A stretch of DNA of 25,308 bases, from assembly GCA_002399345.1 (NCBI GenBank), contig DHDL01000014.1:93090-118397 (forward strand), read 5' to 3'. This DNA comes from Thermoanaerobacterales bacterium UBA4877. GTDB lineage: Bacteria; Bacillota; Thermoanaerobacteria; Thermoanaerobacterales; UBA4877. Below are positions 14,312 through 22,921 of the stretch, one piece after another; position 1 is the stretch's first letter; the number at the start of each line of letters is the position of its first letter. Position numbers and translations under genes: made by a program. The notes below the pieces were generated by a model, which saw only the letters and a list, made by a program, of their open reading frames with translations, made no database searches and was not told the origin of the DNA.

Positions 14312-16441
14312 ATGAACATAGGAACCCTAAACAGCAGATGTGTTCAAGTTCTTTTGTATTTACTCAATTTAAATAAACCTGTTACAATAAACAGCTTGGG
14401 TGAGAGATATAAGGTAAGTAACAGGACGATACGGTATGATCTGGATATAATAGATGAATTTTTGCGTGATAATGGCTTTAAACTTCTTATCCGGAAGCCT
14501 AACTGCGGAATTATGTTTATGAAGGATTCAGCTGAAAAACGCAGAGTAATAGATTTTATAACGAATCTTAATACATACTACATCGTACTTTCTAAAGAGG
14601 ATAGAGCAAGCCTAATATTAAACGAGCTTATAAGCCAGCAAGACTATATAACAATAATCAGTATAGCAGATGAGCTGTGTGTAAGCCGTAATACAATTAT
14701 TAAGGATTTGAAAAGAGTAAAGAAGTGGCTTGAGGAATATGATCTGTCTATCAAATCCGTTCCAAAACACGGAATAAAGATAACCGGAGAGGAAAAAAAT
14801 TTACGGCGTGCACAGATTAAGCTCTTAACCGAGAATAATGGCATGATAAAATCGCTTTCTGAACTTAAAACAAAACCTATAAGAAACACTAAATCAAGCA
14901 GTTCATTGAAATCATTTTTTGATGATATAGACATCCAATATATTGAAGAATGTATAAATGTTGCAGAAAGGGAACTGGATACGATATTTTCTGATGAGGC
15001 ATTTGTAGGCCTGGCCATTCACATAGCTTTAGCTATTAAAAGGATTAAAGCGAAAAAAGAGATAACGATGAACAAAGATGAGCTAAAATCTCTTGAATTA
15101 ACAAAGGAATTTGCCGTGGCATCTAATATTACGCGTATGCTTGAACAACGTTTCAATATAACGATTTCTACAGATGAAATAGGATATATCACGATTCATC
15201 TACTTGGAAGCAACCGTGCATCATCTAAAGTGACTGAGAGTGAGAATTGGGTGGAGCTTCAAATATTGGCTAATAATGTGATACAAAGGGTCAGTACTAT
15301 AGTAGGCGAAGATCTCACAGGCGACAGACAGCTTTATAATGGTCTACTTGAACATTTAAAACCTACAATATATAGGTTGAACCATGATCTTACACTTAAA
15401 AACCCGATTTTGGATGAGATAAGGTCAAGATTTAATGAACTGTTTAAAGCAGTAAAGATAGGTCTTAAGCCGGTGGAAGACTTTACGGGCAAAAGGATTA
15501 GCGACGAGGAGGTAGGCTATTTTGCCATGCATTTCGGTGCGGCAATCGAAAGGATAAAGAATGCGAGTACCACCAAGATGAATGTACTTGTAGTATGTGC
15601 CACAGGTATGGGTACTGCTGAAATGCTTTCATCAAGGATACAGTCTGTTTTTAATGTGAATATTGTGGGAACCGTCGCAAGGCATCAGGTAAAAAAGGCA
15701 CTCAAAGGAGATAAGATAGACCTTATTATAAGCTCGGTACCCATGGAAGAAGATAGTGTGACATGTGTTGAAGTCAATCCACTTCTTACTGAAAAGGACA
15801 TACTGAAGTTAAACAGGTATATAAAAAAGCATGGAAGAACAGGGTCTACCGTTATTATGGATGAAATTTTGGGTGCGGTGAAAAGACACTGCATGATCAT
15901 GGATTATGATGGCCTGGCCAAAGAACTATCAAGAACTCTTAACGTAAAAAATATTGGGGACAGGAAAGGGGTAAAGCAACCGGTGCTAAAAGAATTGCTC
16001 AATCAAAAAACCATTAAGCTCAATGTCGAGGCAAAGACTTGGGAAGAGGCAGTGTCCGCAGGGGGAGCCCTTTTAGAAAAGGAGGGATGTATAGAACATA
16101 GGTATGTTGATGCAATGATCAACAGTGTAAAAGAGATAGGTCCATATATTGTAATTGCTCCCGGAATAGCGATGCCTCATGCCCGGCCGGAATCAGGAGT
16201 AAAAAAGATAGGTATGAGCCTTATAACCCTATCCGAGCCTGTTAAATTCGGGAATAAGGAAAACGACCCTGTCGATATTGTGGTATGTCTTTGCGCAATT
16301 GACCACACAACCCATATAAAAGCCTTAACGGAGTTGGTTGGGATGCTGGGGAATGATGAAATGGTAAAGCAAATCAGAAATGCTAAGGAAGTAAGTGAGG
16401 TACAAAATATGATTTTAGATTTCGATAGCATAAATGAATAA
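14312..16441 (+). CDS. PRD/PTS-domain transcriptional activator (LicR/MtlR/ManR type)
   Basis: A 709-residue regulator. Domains in order: HTH (about 8-65, INSLGERYKVSNRTIRYDLD), second HTH/Mga-like (about 85-150), PRD1 (about 195-305, His in GLAIHIALAIKR and ITIHLLGS), PRD2 (about 315-415, His in LLEHLKPTIYRLNH and FAMHFGAAIER), EIIB-GAT-like with Cys429 in VVCATGMGTAE, and EIIA type 2 with His623 in PGIAMPHARPE. Known: such activators are switched by phosphorylation of PRD, EIIB and EIIA residues by HPr and the cognate PTS, coupling transcription to sugar uptake. It is followed 16 nt later by PTS EIIB and EIIC genes, probably its targets. Start: ATG after AAAGGAAG, with a GTG one codon earlier also possible; TATAAT at 14286-14291 is a candidate -10 without a convincing -35. 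Confidence 0.93.
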   Translation: MNIGTLNSRCVQVLLYLLNLNKPVTINSLGERYKVSNRTIRYDLDIIDEFLRDNGFKLLIRKPNCGIMFMKDSAEKRRVIDFITNLNTYYIVLSKEDRASLILNELISQQDYITIISIADELCVSRNTIIKDLKRVKKWLEEYDLSIKSVPKHGIKITGEEKNLRRAQIKLLTENNGMIKSLSELKTKPIRNTKSSSSLKSFFDDIDIQYIEECINVAERELDTIFSDEAFVGLAIHIALAIKRIKAKKEITMNKDELKSLELTKEFAVASNITRMLEQRFNITISTDEIGYITIHLLGSNRASSKVTESENWVELQILANNVIQRVSTIVGEDLTGDRQLYNGLLEHLKPTIYRLNHDLTLKNPILDEIRSRFNELFKAVKIGLKPVEDFTGKRISDEEVGYFAMHFGAAIERIKNASTTKMNVLVVCATGMGTAEMLSSRIQSVFNVNIVGTVARHQVKKALKGDKIDLIISSVPMEEDSVTCVEVNPLLTEKDILKLNRYIKKHGRTGSTVIMDEILGAVKRHCMIMDYDGLAKELSRTLNVKNIGDRKGVKQPVLKELLNQKTIKLNVEAKTWEEAVSAGGALLEKEGCIEHRYVDAMINSVKEIGPYIVIAPGIAMPHARPESGVKKIGMSLITLSEPVKFGNKENDPVDIVVCLCAIDHTTHIKALTELVGMLGNDEMVKQIRNAKEVSEVQNMILDFDSINE

Positions 16442-16457
16442 TGGAGGTGCACTGTAT

Positions 16458-16748
16458 ATGGATGAACTTTCTATTCAGGCAGTCTGCGGGTTTGGAGTTG
16501 GCTCATCGACTTTGCTCAGAATAAAAATACAATCTATTTTAAAAGAAATGGGTATTCAAGCAAATGTTTTTACAGGAGATATAACATCGGCTTCAAGTGT
16601 TGATTGCGATGTCATTTTTACGTCAAATGAGCTAGCGGAAAACCTTAAAGGAAAAACTAAAACACCTGTGGTTGTTATTAATAATTTCGTCAATAAAAAT
16701 GAAATAAAAGAAAAGTTGGAGGAATTTCTCAAAACATATAGGGGGTAA
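16458..16748 (+). CDS. PTS EIIB component, ascorbate (Sga/Ula) type
   Basis: A 96-residue cytoplasmic phosphotransfer protein. Seen: phospho-acceptor Cys10 in QAVCGFGVGSSTLL, the P-loop typical of UlaB/SgaB. It passes phosphate from EIIA to the sugar bound by EIIC. Start: ATG at 16458, 10 nt after GGAGG; an earlier in-frame ATG at 16434 lies within the end of the activator gene and precedes the ribosome site. It is 16 nt after the activator and 5 nt before the EIIC gene. Confidence 0.92.
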   Translation: MDELSIQAVCGFGVGSSTLLRIKIQSILKEMGIQANVFTGDITSASSVDCDVIFTSNELAENLKGKTKTPVVVINNFVNKNEIKEKLEEFLKTYRG

Positions 16749-16753
16749 AATAA

Positions 16754-18040
16754 ATGACTATTCTTAATTTCCTTATCAACCAAGTATTTGGTGTAGCAGC
16801 TATATTCCTGGCATTGATTGCGTTTTTAGGTTTGCTGCTGCAAAAAAAGGGATTAGCCGATATTATGTCGGGAACAATCAAGACGGCTTTGGGTGTTGTC
16901 ATACTTCAGCAAGGTACAACAGTTTTGGTGAGTAGTCTCTCACCTTTGGCCAGTGCAATGGCTGCACTTAGTCCTGCAACCACTGCTGCCCCAACCATGG
17001 AAGTTGGAGAATTTATGGGACAGTACGGTTTTGAGATTGGCTTTGCAATGATATTTGGATTCTTACTTAATTTACTGGTTGCTCGTTTCACAAGATGGAA
17101 AACAGTGTTTTTGACAGGACATATGTTGTATTGGTTTCCATTTGTATTTGTTGCAACTGCTGTAACTGCAGGATTAAAAGGTGTCCCGCTTTTAGTAGTT
17201 GCATGCTTGACAACCGCGATATATTATGTTGTAGCACCAAACCTTGTACGTCCATACATTAAGGATGTTACGGGGGACAATTCATTTACACTTGGTCACC
17301 CCAGTTCAATATTTGTATTAATTGGGGGGTTTTTAGCCGGTAAATTTGGAGACAAATCTAAATCAACTGAGAACATTGAAATTCCGAAAAATCTGGGATT
17401 TTTAAAGGAAGTTTCTATCACAGGGTCATTAGTAATTATGTTAACATATGTTGTCCTCACCATAATTTTTTCTATTGTAGGGGTTGACTATGTGAAATTA
17501 TATGGTCTTACACCCGATAACGGATTATTTAAATTTATAGTGACATCTGGACTTACGTTTGGAGCTGGTTTAACAATTCTTTTGCTTGGGGTACGTATGA
17601 TGATTGCAGAGATTGTTCCCGCATTTACGGGGATTCAAGAAAAGCTTATTCCTAATGCAATACCTGCGTATGATTGTCCATTACTTTTCCCATATGCTCC
17701 AAATGCAGTTATAATAGGATTTCTGACTTCAATGGTTACATCCGTAATTACAATTATTATTTGTACTTATTTTCACGTATTTAAATACTCTGTTGTACCG
17801 GTTGTTATGACGTGTTTCTTTGAATGTGGAACTGCAGCAGTAGTCGGAAATGCAAGGGGCGGATTTAAAGGTGCAATTATTTCTTCTGCAGTCAGCGGAG
17901 TAGTCCTTGTATTTTTGATGGGCTGGTCACTTCCGTTTGTCGAAAACACAATTGCCGGTTGGTTAATAAGCAATGCTGGTCAAGACTTTTCACTATGGTC
18001 TATAATAGAAGGCTCCGTATTGAGGCTAATTACAAGATGA
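16754..18040 (+). CDS. PTS EIIC component, ascorbate (UlaA/SgaT) type
   Basis: A 428-residue sugar-translocating membrane protein with about 11-12 hydrophobic helices. Seen: LALIAFLGLLLQKKGLADIM and GTIKTALGVVILQQGT at the N-terminus, DVTGDNSFTLGHPSS, and GVRMMIAEIVPAFTGIQEKLIPNAIPAYDCPLLFP, all characteristic of the UlaA family. Family members carry L-ascorbate or other, mostly untested, sugars. The downstream SIS-domain and deacetylase-like genes suggest an amino sugar or sugar acid rather than ascorbate. Ribosome site TAGGGGG. Its stop overlaps the SIS-gene start in ATGA. Confidence 0.93.
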   Translation: MTILNFLINQVFGVAAIFLALIAFLGLLLQKKGLADIMSGTIKTALGVVILQQGTTVLVSSLSPLASAMAALSPATTAAPTMEVGEFMGQYGFEIGFAMIFGFLLNLLVARFTRWKTVFLTGHMLYWFPFVFVATAVTAGLKGVPLLVVACLTTAIYYVVAPNLVRPYIKDVTGDNSFTLGHPSSIFVLIGGFLAGKFGDKSKSTENIEIPKNLGFLKEVSITGSLVIMLTYVVLTIIFSIVGVDYVKLYGLTPDNGLFKFIVTSGLTFGAGLTILLLGVRMMIAEIVPAFTGIQEKLIPNAIPAYDCPLLFPYAPNAVIIGFLTSMVTSVITIIICTYFHVFKYSVVPVVMTCFFECGTAAVVGNARGGFKGAIISSAVSGVVLVFLMGWSLPFVENTIAGWLISNAGQDFSLWSIIEGSVLRLITR

Positions 18041-18777
18041 CAAAGTCTATAGAGTATATAAAACATATTACAAGTTTGTTAGAAATTGTTGAAAACACGC
18101 AAGCGGATTCTATACAAAAGGCAACAGAATTACTTTTTTCCACATTTAAGGATGGAGGAAGTATATATGCATTTGGTGCCTCTCATGCAGGAATAATTAC
18201 TGAGGAGCTTTATTGTCGGGCCGGTGGTCTTATGATTATTAACCCTATATTCAATCCCACACTTATGCTCAATACAATGCCATTTAACGTAACATCATGT
18301 ATGGAGCGATTAGAAGGTTTCGGACAAATAATAATTTCGAATACGGAGCTAAAAAAAGGGGACACTTTGATAATTCATTCGGTGTCGGGCCGGAATAGCG
18401 TAACCATTGATATGGCAATAAAGGCAAAAGAATTAGGAGCCAAAGTTATAATAATCTCTAATTTAGCTTATTCAAAAGCAGTTCCCAGTCGTCACAGTTC
18501 AGGTAAAAATCTCTATGAGTTTGGGGATGTTGTGATTGATAATTGTGGTGAATATGGTGATGCAGGTATTGCCGTTGACGATTCGGGTATAAAAGTGGGT
18601 GCTACTTCGACTGCCGTGGACTCTGTAATAGCAAACATGATGGTTGTTGGTTTTGCAGAACTTTGTGTAAAACATGGTATTGAACCGCCTGTTTTTGAAA
18701 GTGCTAATGGAAAGCAGGATCCCGACCGTAAAAGAAGATTTTTCGAACAGTATAAAAACCAAATTCATTATAAATAG
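18037..18777 (+). CDS. SIS-domain sugar-phosphate-binding protein (UPF0309-like)
   Basis: A 246-residue cytoplasmic protein with one SIS (phosphosugar isomerase) domain. Seen: SIYAFGASHAGIITEELYCRAGG, the phosphate-binding IIHSVSGRNSVTIDMAIKA, and a C-terminal FESANGKQDPDRKRRFF found in the UPF0309 group. Known SIS proteins isomerise or bind aldose/ketose phosphates, including amino sugar phosphates. Start: ATG at 18037 in a 4-nt overlap with the EIIC stop; the frame extends upstream to 17959 but that lies inside the EIIC gene. It probably processes the phosphosugar delivered by the PTS; the exact reaction is unknown. Confidence 0.88.
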   Translation: MTKSIEYIKHITSLLEIVENTQADSIQKATELLFSTFKDGGSIYAFGASHAGIITEELYCRAGGLMIINPIFNPTLMLNTMPFNVTSCMERLEGFGQIIISNTELKKGDTLIIHSVSGRNSVTIDMAIKAKELGAKVIIISNLAYSKAVPSRHSSGKNLYEFGDVVIDNCGEYGDAGIAVDDSGIKVGATSTAVDSVIANMMVVGFAELCVKHGIEPPVFESANGKQDPDRKRRFFEQYKNQIHYK

Positions 18778-18822
18778 AATTCTATTCAATATAGTAATTT
18801 TTAGTGGAAAGCAGGTGTATAA

Positions 18823-18975
18823 ATGATTATTCAAGGCAACAAAGTTTTTATTTCAGGTCAGTTTATGAGGGCGCAAATAGTGATTGATGGTTTAAAAGTC
18901 AGAGAGATATTGCCGTATGATGCCAAAAGAGCAGACGTATTGTTTGGGAAAAGCTATGCTGTAGCTTTTGTTTAA
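18823..18975 (+). pseudogene. N-terminal stump of a NagA-like deacetylase gene
   Basis: A 50-codon frame with an AGGTG ribosome site, reading MIIQGNKVFISGQF, VIDGLKVREILPYD and DVLFGKSYAVAFV, then TAA. This matches the small N-terminal beta domain of N-acetylglucosamine-6-phosphate deacetylases, which normally continue PGFIDxHxHG into a barrel of about 330 more residues. The metal-binding part is absent. It lies 45 nt after the SIS gene as the last member of the PTS operon. Family assignment is by eye. Confidence 0.65.
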
Positions 18976-18998
18976 ATTAATATGATCACCCTATCCTC

Positions 18999-19035
18999 GG
19001 GGGCTGCATGTATCTGCGGCTCCCATTTTAAATTT
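18999..19035 (+). terminator. Probable terminator of the PTS operon
   Basis: GGGGGCTGCA (18999-19008) can pair with TGCGGCTCCC (19015-19024), allowing G-U pairs, with a 6-nt loop, followed by ATTTTAAATTTTT. It sits directly after the truncated deacetylase frame. Confidence 0.65.
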
Positions 19036-19184
19036 TTGCACTTAACAATATAGGAGCACCAAAAGAATAGCTTTGTAAAAAACATTATAACGATTTATAA
19101 TACAATAGAACTCCAGCATAGAATTAAGTGTAAAATTAATTATATTATCGTTACTATTTAAATATTTTCTAAACTGTTGTTTAG
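19036..19184. other. AT-rich intergenic stretch
   Basis: Between the PTS terminator and the next promoter I see no reading frame, RNA gene or clear repeat. Only AT-rich DNA with a short GGAG-like sequence is present. Confidence 0.6.
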
Positions 19185-19214
19185 TTGACATGATTTATAT
19201 CCTTACCATATAAT
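19185..19214 (+). promoter_or_regulatory. Sigma-A promoter of the glycosyltransferase gene
   Basis: Perfect TTGACA, an 18-nt spacer, and perfect TATAAT. The start site should lie near 19221, so the glycosyltransferase leader is very short if its GTG start is used. Confidence 0.8.
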
Positions 19215-19230
19215 TATCTATGTACTGGGA

Positions 19231-20400
19231 GTGAAAAATTCGATAGTGACGGTGTTGTTGATGTATAAAAACTTTGATAAAATAAACAACACATCAGTAC
19301 CCGCCGATTACGGAACAGGTATTAACAGTGCCGTTGTGATACCTGCCTTTAACCCTATACCTCATTTGGTAGAATTTGTACAGGGTCTTATAGGCCGCGG
19401 CATACCGCGGGTGATTGTTGTGAATGACGGGAGTGATGCTTCTTCAGATTATATTTTTAGTAGATTAAAGCATATCAAGCAATGTACTGTGCTGTCTCAT
19501 GATGTTAATCGTGGTAAGGGCAGAGCGCTCAAGACTGCATTTTCTTATTTTATAAACAATTATTCTGGTTTAGATGGTGTTGTCACGGCAGATGCTGATG
19601 GTCAGCATGGAATAGATGATATCTGCAATATCTGTAAATTGATATCAAGGAAGTGCAATTCTCTAATTTTGGGTGTACGTAATTTTAAAGATCATAATGT
19701 GCCGAAGAGGAGTTATGTAGGAAATACTATTACAAGCCGTATTTTTCAGTTTCTGTACGGAAGTTATATAAATGATACGCAGACAGGCCTCAGGGGTATA
19801 CCAAAAGGTGAGCTTGATTGGATGATCGAATTAAAGGGTGAGCGTTTTGATTATGAGATGAATATGCTGATTGAGGCGGTACAACGCGGTGTAGCTCTCT
19901 CTATGGTTCCTATAAAGACGTTGTACTTTAATGATAATTCAGGTTCTAATTACAATACCGTAGTGGATTCATTCCGTATTTCATTGTGTTTTGCCACAAA
20001 TCTGATGCAATATACCGGCCCATCTATTATCACAGGAATTTTAGATATTTTTATATTTATTTTATTAAACAATTATTTTCTGGATTTTCTTGCTGTACAT
20101 ATGAGGTTTTTTGTAAGTGCTGTGGCTGCACGTACCTTATCTTCTTTATGTAATTTCGCAATAAATAAGGGCTTGGCTTTTTGGAGCACAGGAAAGATTG
20201 TACGACCTACATCTCGATTCTATATTTTTTGGTTTGCGTTAATGATGGTTTCATTTGGTTTAGTATATTGTATCAGCCGTTTTTGGAGGATCAATGTGGC
20301 CATTATAAAGCTTTTAGTTGATATTGTATTATCGTTTGTTATTCATTATATTCATAACTGTGTTTTTCCAAAGAATGTGGATAAGATAGGTTTTGATTAA
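19231..20400 (+). CDS. Family 2 glycosyltransferase fused to GtrA-like membrane domain
   Basis: A protein of up to 389 residues. Seen: a GT2 domain (about 30-250) with VVIPAFNP, VIVVNDGSD, NRGKGRALK, the metal-binding TADADGQH and DTQTGLRG. A C-terminal GtrA-like domain (about 255-380) has four hydrophobic helices and the NFAINKGLAFW motif. Known: such proteins transfer a sugar from a nucleotide donor to polyprenyl phosphate and take part in its membrane crossing, feeding cell-wall or glycan decoration. Start is uncertain: GTG at 19231 lies only about 10 nt after the predicted transcription start; GTG 19246 and ATG 19261 are alternatives. It is followed 19 nt later by an acyltransferase gene. 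Confidence 0.88.
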   Translation: MKNSIVTVLLMYKNFDKINNTSVPADYGTGINSAVVIPAFNPIPHLVEFVQGLIGRGIPRVIVVNDGSDASSDYIFSRLKHIKQCTVLSHDVNRGKGRALKTAFSYFINNYSGLDGVVTADADGQHGIDDICNICKLISRKCNSLILGVRNFKDHNVPKRSYVGNTITSRIFQFLYGSYINDTQTGLRGIPKGELDWMIELKGERFDYEMNMLIEAVQRGVALSMVPIKTLYFNDNSGSNYNTVVDSFRISLCFATNLMQYTGPSIITGILDIFIFILLNNYFLDFLAVHMRFFVSAVAARTLSSLCNFAINKGLAFWSTGKIVRPTSRFYIFWFALMMVSFGLVYCISRFWRINVAIIKLLVDIVLSFVIHYIHNCVFPKNVDKIGFD

Positions 20401-20419
20401 AAATTAATTGGAGCATAAT

Positions 20420-21094
20420 ATGAGAAACTTTATTTTCAAGATTTTTCGTTTTTTTGTTAGGTGTTATATAGGACGTTATAGTGTTAAATCTAAAAATGAA
20501 ATAGAAGGACCCGCTGTTTATGTGGTGCATCATCAGAATCTTAGCGGGCCAACCTTCAGCCTGGCCTGGTTTAATGTGCCGATGCGCTTATGGGTACTCA
20601 GTGTATTTTGCAACTGGAGGACCTGCTTTTCCCAGTACTACGATTATACATTTACGAAGCGATTCGGCATGCCGAAGTTTATTGCTGCGATAGTTGCTTT
20701 TCCTGTATCACTAGCTGCGCAGATTTTGATGTGGGTGATACATGCGATTCCTGTTTATCGTGGTTCGCGGAATATTATCAAGACTTTCAGGGAAACTACA
20801 CAGACCTTGGTTAACGGACAAAGTGTGCTGATCTGCCCGGATGTAGACTATAAGGATAAGGGGCAGTATATGGGTGAGATGTATGATGGGTTTCTTGATT
20901 TGGAGAGATATTATGTAAAAGAGACTGGCAAACATCTGGCTTTTGCTCCTTTATACATAAGCAGATCTTCCCATACTGTTTTACAAGGTGATGCAGTATA
21001 TTTCGGCAATGATAAGAAATTTAAAGAGGAAAAGAAGGATGTGTTTAAGCGCTTGAAGCAAGAACTTTTACAGTTGGAGGGGCAGGATGCATGA
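20420..21094 (+). CDS. Divergent PlsC-like acyltransferase
   Basis: A 224-residue protein related to 1-acylglycerol-3-phosphate acyltransferases. Seen: YVVHHQNLSGP (His37, His38) at the place of the HxxxxD motif, but with Gly43 in place of the catalytic Asp, then IPVYRGS, SVLICPDVDY where the family has FPEGTR, and GFLDLERYY. One or two hydrophobic stretches lie around residues 90-115. Known PlsC enzymes use the His-Asp pair to acylate glycerophosphates. This looks like a clostridial side branch with altered motifs, so activity is unproven. Start: ATG at 20420, 6 nt after TTGGAG. It is probably co-transcribed with the glycosyltransferase, pointing to a lipid or glycolipid role. Confidence 0.78.
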   Translation: MRNFIFKIFRFFVRCYIGRYSVKSKNEIEGPAVYVVHHQNLSGPTFSLAWFNVPMRLWVLSVFCNWRTCFSQYYDYTFTKRFGMPKFIAAIVAFPVSLAAQILMWVIHAIPVYRGSRNIIKTFRETTQTLVNGQSVLICPDVDYKDKGQYMGEMYDGFLDLERYYVKETGKHLAFAPLYISRSSHTVLQGDAVYFGNDKKFKEEKKDVFKRLKQELLQLEGQDA

Positions 21095-21137
21095 TATGTA
21101 CATTTCATAAACGTGTATCATTGGTCATAAAGAATTG

Positions 21138-21176
21138 ATAGAGAAGACGGAATGATTTCCGCCTTCTCTATTTTAT
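21138..21176. terminator. Bidirectional terminator between convergent genes
   Basis: TAGAGAAG-CGGAA pairs with TTCCG-CTTCTCTA across a short loop, with TTTTAT after it on the plus strand and an A/T-rich flank on the other side. It can serve both the PlsC-like gene (+) and the OafA-like gene (-). Confidence 0.82.
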
Positions 21177-21181
21177 AATGT

Positions 21182-22240
21182 TTACCCTACGATATATTTT
21201 CCAACCGTAGTCTTTTCTAAGACTAATGTAATAACATAGGATATCGAATATGCCAGTACAAACTTTAATAAAGTGTAGACATCAAAAGCTAATACATTTC
21301 CCGTTGTGAAGGCATTATTCATAAAAAGCAGTATCATTGGATGCATAAGGTATATTCCGAATGACAGCTGTCCTGATTTCTCCAGGAATGGGTTATTCAT
21401 TTTATCAGATATATACAGGAGCGATAGCGAAGCAGCCGTCACATAGACATACCATAAAATATTAAATAATAACGTCGAAACAGGCCGGCCTATGTTTATA
21501 AGGTGGTATGCGTATGTGTACAATATACCTGATACTGCGGCTATGGGAATAGACGCAATCATAGATTTTACTCTTTTATGATATTCTTCATAGTTTATAC
21601 CTATCCAGATTCCCAACAATATTAAAACTAGATACCATGGCATCAAAGAGGCCGGGCGATTAATATACTTTACAATGACCATTTTATGGACATAATAAAA
21701 AACTATCTGTAAAGCTGCTGCAATGGGCAGTATCTGATTGAATCTAAGGTTCAATCTGGATACACAGTATATTAAGTAGGGCATGAAGATATATAGTTGA
21801 ATTATGATGACTATAAAATATAAATGAAAATGTCCCGTACCAAGGCACAGACACCTTAAATAGCTTTTAAGCGTAATATCTGACAAACTTCCCGATATGG
21901 TATGTTTTGCAAGCAGATATATGAGAGTCCATATCATATATGGAGGCATTATACGAATAAAGCGTTTAACATAAAAGGTTTTAAGTTGGCCGGCAGTGAT
22001 TGTGCAGAACTCATTTCTATAGATGTATGATAGTAAAATACTGCTGGCAAATATAAAGGCAGGTACGGAAAACTGAGAAAACCTGTTTAATATAAGGTGT
22101 AAAAGATACGAAGATGAAGATACATCAAGTTCTGTAACACCCCTGCCCGTGGTGTGTATCATTATTACGGCTGCAATGGCCAGGCCCTTAAAAACGTCTA
22201 ATTCTCTTACCCTTTTTAATTTTATCGCCTCTGTTTTCAT
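21182..22240 (-). CDS. Membrane acyltransferase, family 3 (OafA-like)
   Basis: A 352-residue integral membrane protein with about 10 helices. Seen: N-terminal ELDVFKGLAIAAVIMIHTTGRG with the helix-1 His of the family, KRFIRIMPPYMIWTLIYLLA with the conserved Arg, and LSFGIYLMHPMILLF near the C-terminus. Known members O-acetylate or otherwise acylate surface polysaccharides, peptidoglycan or lipids. The start ATG overlaps the upstream flavin reductase stop in ATGA and has no ribosome site of its own, so translation is coupled. The acceptor is unknown. Confidence 0.9.
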   Translation of the reverse strand: MKTEAIKLKRVRELDVFKGLAIAAVIMIHTTGRGVTELDVSSSSYLLHLILNRFSQFSVPAFIFASSILLSYIYRNEFCTITAGQLKTFYVKRFIRIMPPYMIWTLIYLLAKHTISGSLSDITLKSYLRCLCLGTGHFHLYFIVIIIQLYIFMPYLIYCVSRLNLRFNQILPIAAALQIVFYYVHKMVIVKYINRPASLMPWYLVLILLGIWIGINYEEYHKRVKSMIASIPIAAVSGILYTYAYHLINIGRPVSTLLFNILWYVYVTAASLSLLYISDKMNNPFLEKSGQLSFGIYLMHPMILLFMNNAFTTGNVLAFDVYTLLKFVLAYSISYVITLVLEKTTVGKYIVG

Positions 22241-22800
22241 TTGTTATTTTTAGTGCTGAAATACTGATTGTTTAATTTCCTGCCGATTGAGTAATATTCA
22301 TTCTTGACATAGGCAATAAGGTCAAGATTGCCAAAGTCTATTTTGTTTCCATTGACTGCCTTGCTGTCGGCGCCTATAGACACGATTTCTCCCATAAACA
22401 TGTCATGGGAACCTAAAGGTATAATATTTTTTACCTTACATTCAATATTTAAAGGACACTCGGCTATCAATGGAGCTTTTATTTCCTTTGCTTTTTCCAT
22501 AGTAAGTTCTACTTCTGCAAATTTATCATGGGATTTACCTGATACGCTTCCACAGTAATCAAGGGCATATAGCAGGTTTTCATCCGGGATATTTACAGCA
22601 AACTCCCCGGTCTTTTTCATAATGTTATAAGAGTATCTTTCTTTCCTAACGGAAATAGATAGCATCGGTGGATTAGAGCATACCGTTCCCGCCCATGCCA
22701 CGGTTATTATATCATGTATACCGTCAATATCACCGCAGCTTATCATTACGGCAGAAATCGGATACAGTGAGTTTTGAGGTGCTAATGTAATTTTTCCCAT
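22237..22800 (-). CDS. Flavin reductase-like FMN-binding protein
   Basis: A 187-residue split-barrel flavoprotein of the flavin reductase family. Seen: ISAVMISCGDIDGIHDIITVAWAG, with NPPMLSISVRKERYS and GEFAVNIPDENLLYALDYCG, where the FMN phosphate and isoalloxazine contacts normally lie. Clostridial members of this group often act in anaerobic electron transfer or as small reductases. Start: ATG at 22800 after TTGGAGG; an in-frame ATG at 22821 precedes that site. It is translationally coupled to the membrane acyltransferase, an uncommon pairing. A TGTTATAAT extended -10 lies upstream. Confidence 0.88.
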   Translation of the reverse strand: MGKITLAPQNSLYPISAVMISCGDIDGIHDIITVAWAGTVCSNPPMLSISVRKERYSYNIMKKTGEFAVNIPDENLLYALDYCGSVSGKSHDKFAEVELTMEKAKEIKAPLIAECPLNIECKVKNIIPLGSHDMFMGEIVSIGADSKAVNGNKIDFGNLDLIAYVKNEYYSIGRKLNNQYFSTKNNK

Positions 22801-22831
22801 GTGTATTACCTCCAAAAACATTAATAAATAT

Positions 22832-22840
22832 ATTATAACA
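22832..22840 (-). promoter_or_regulatory. Candidate extended -10 for the flavin reductase gene
   Basis: On the minus strand TGTTATAAT gives TGn followed by a perfect TATAAT. The start of transcription would be near 22825, 25 nt before the ATG. No good -35 box is visible. Confidence 0.4.
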
Positions 22841-22921
22841 TATCATTCTCAGCCGAGACGAGCGCAATTTTACAAATATGATATAATAATATTCGAAGTT
22901 TAACGAAGAAAGGTAAATCCA

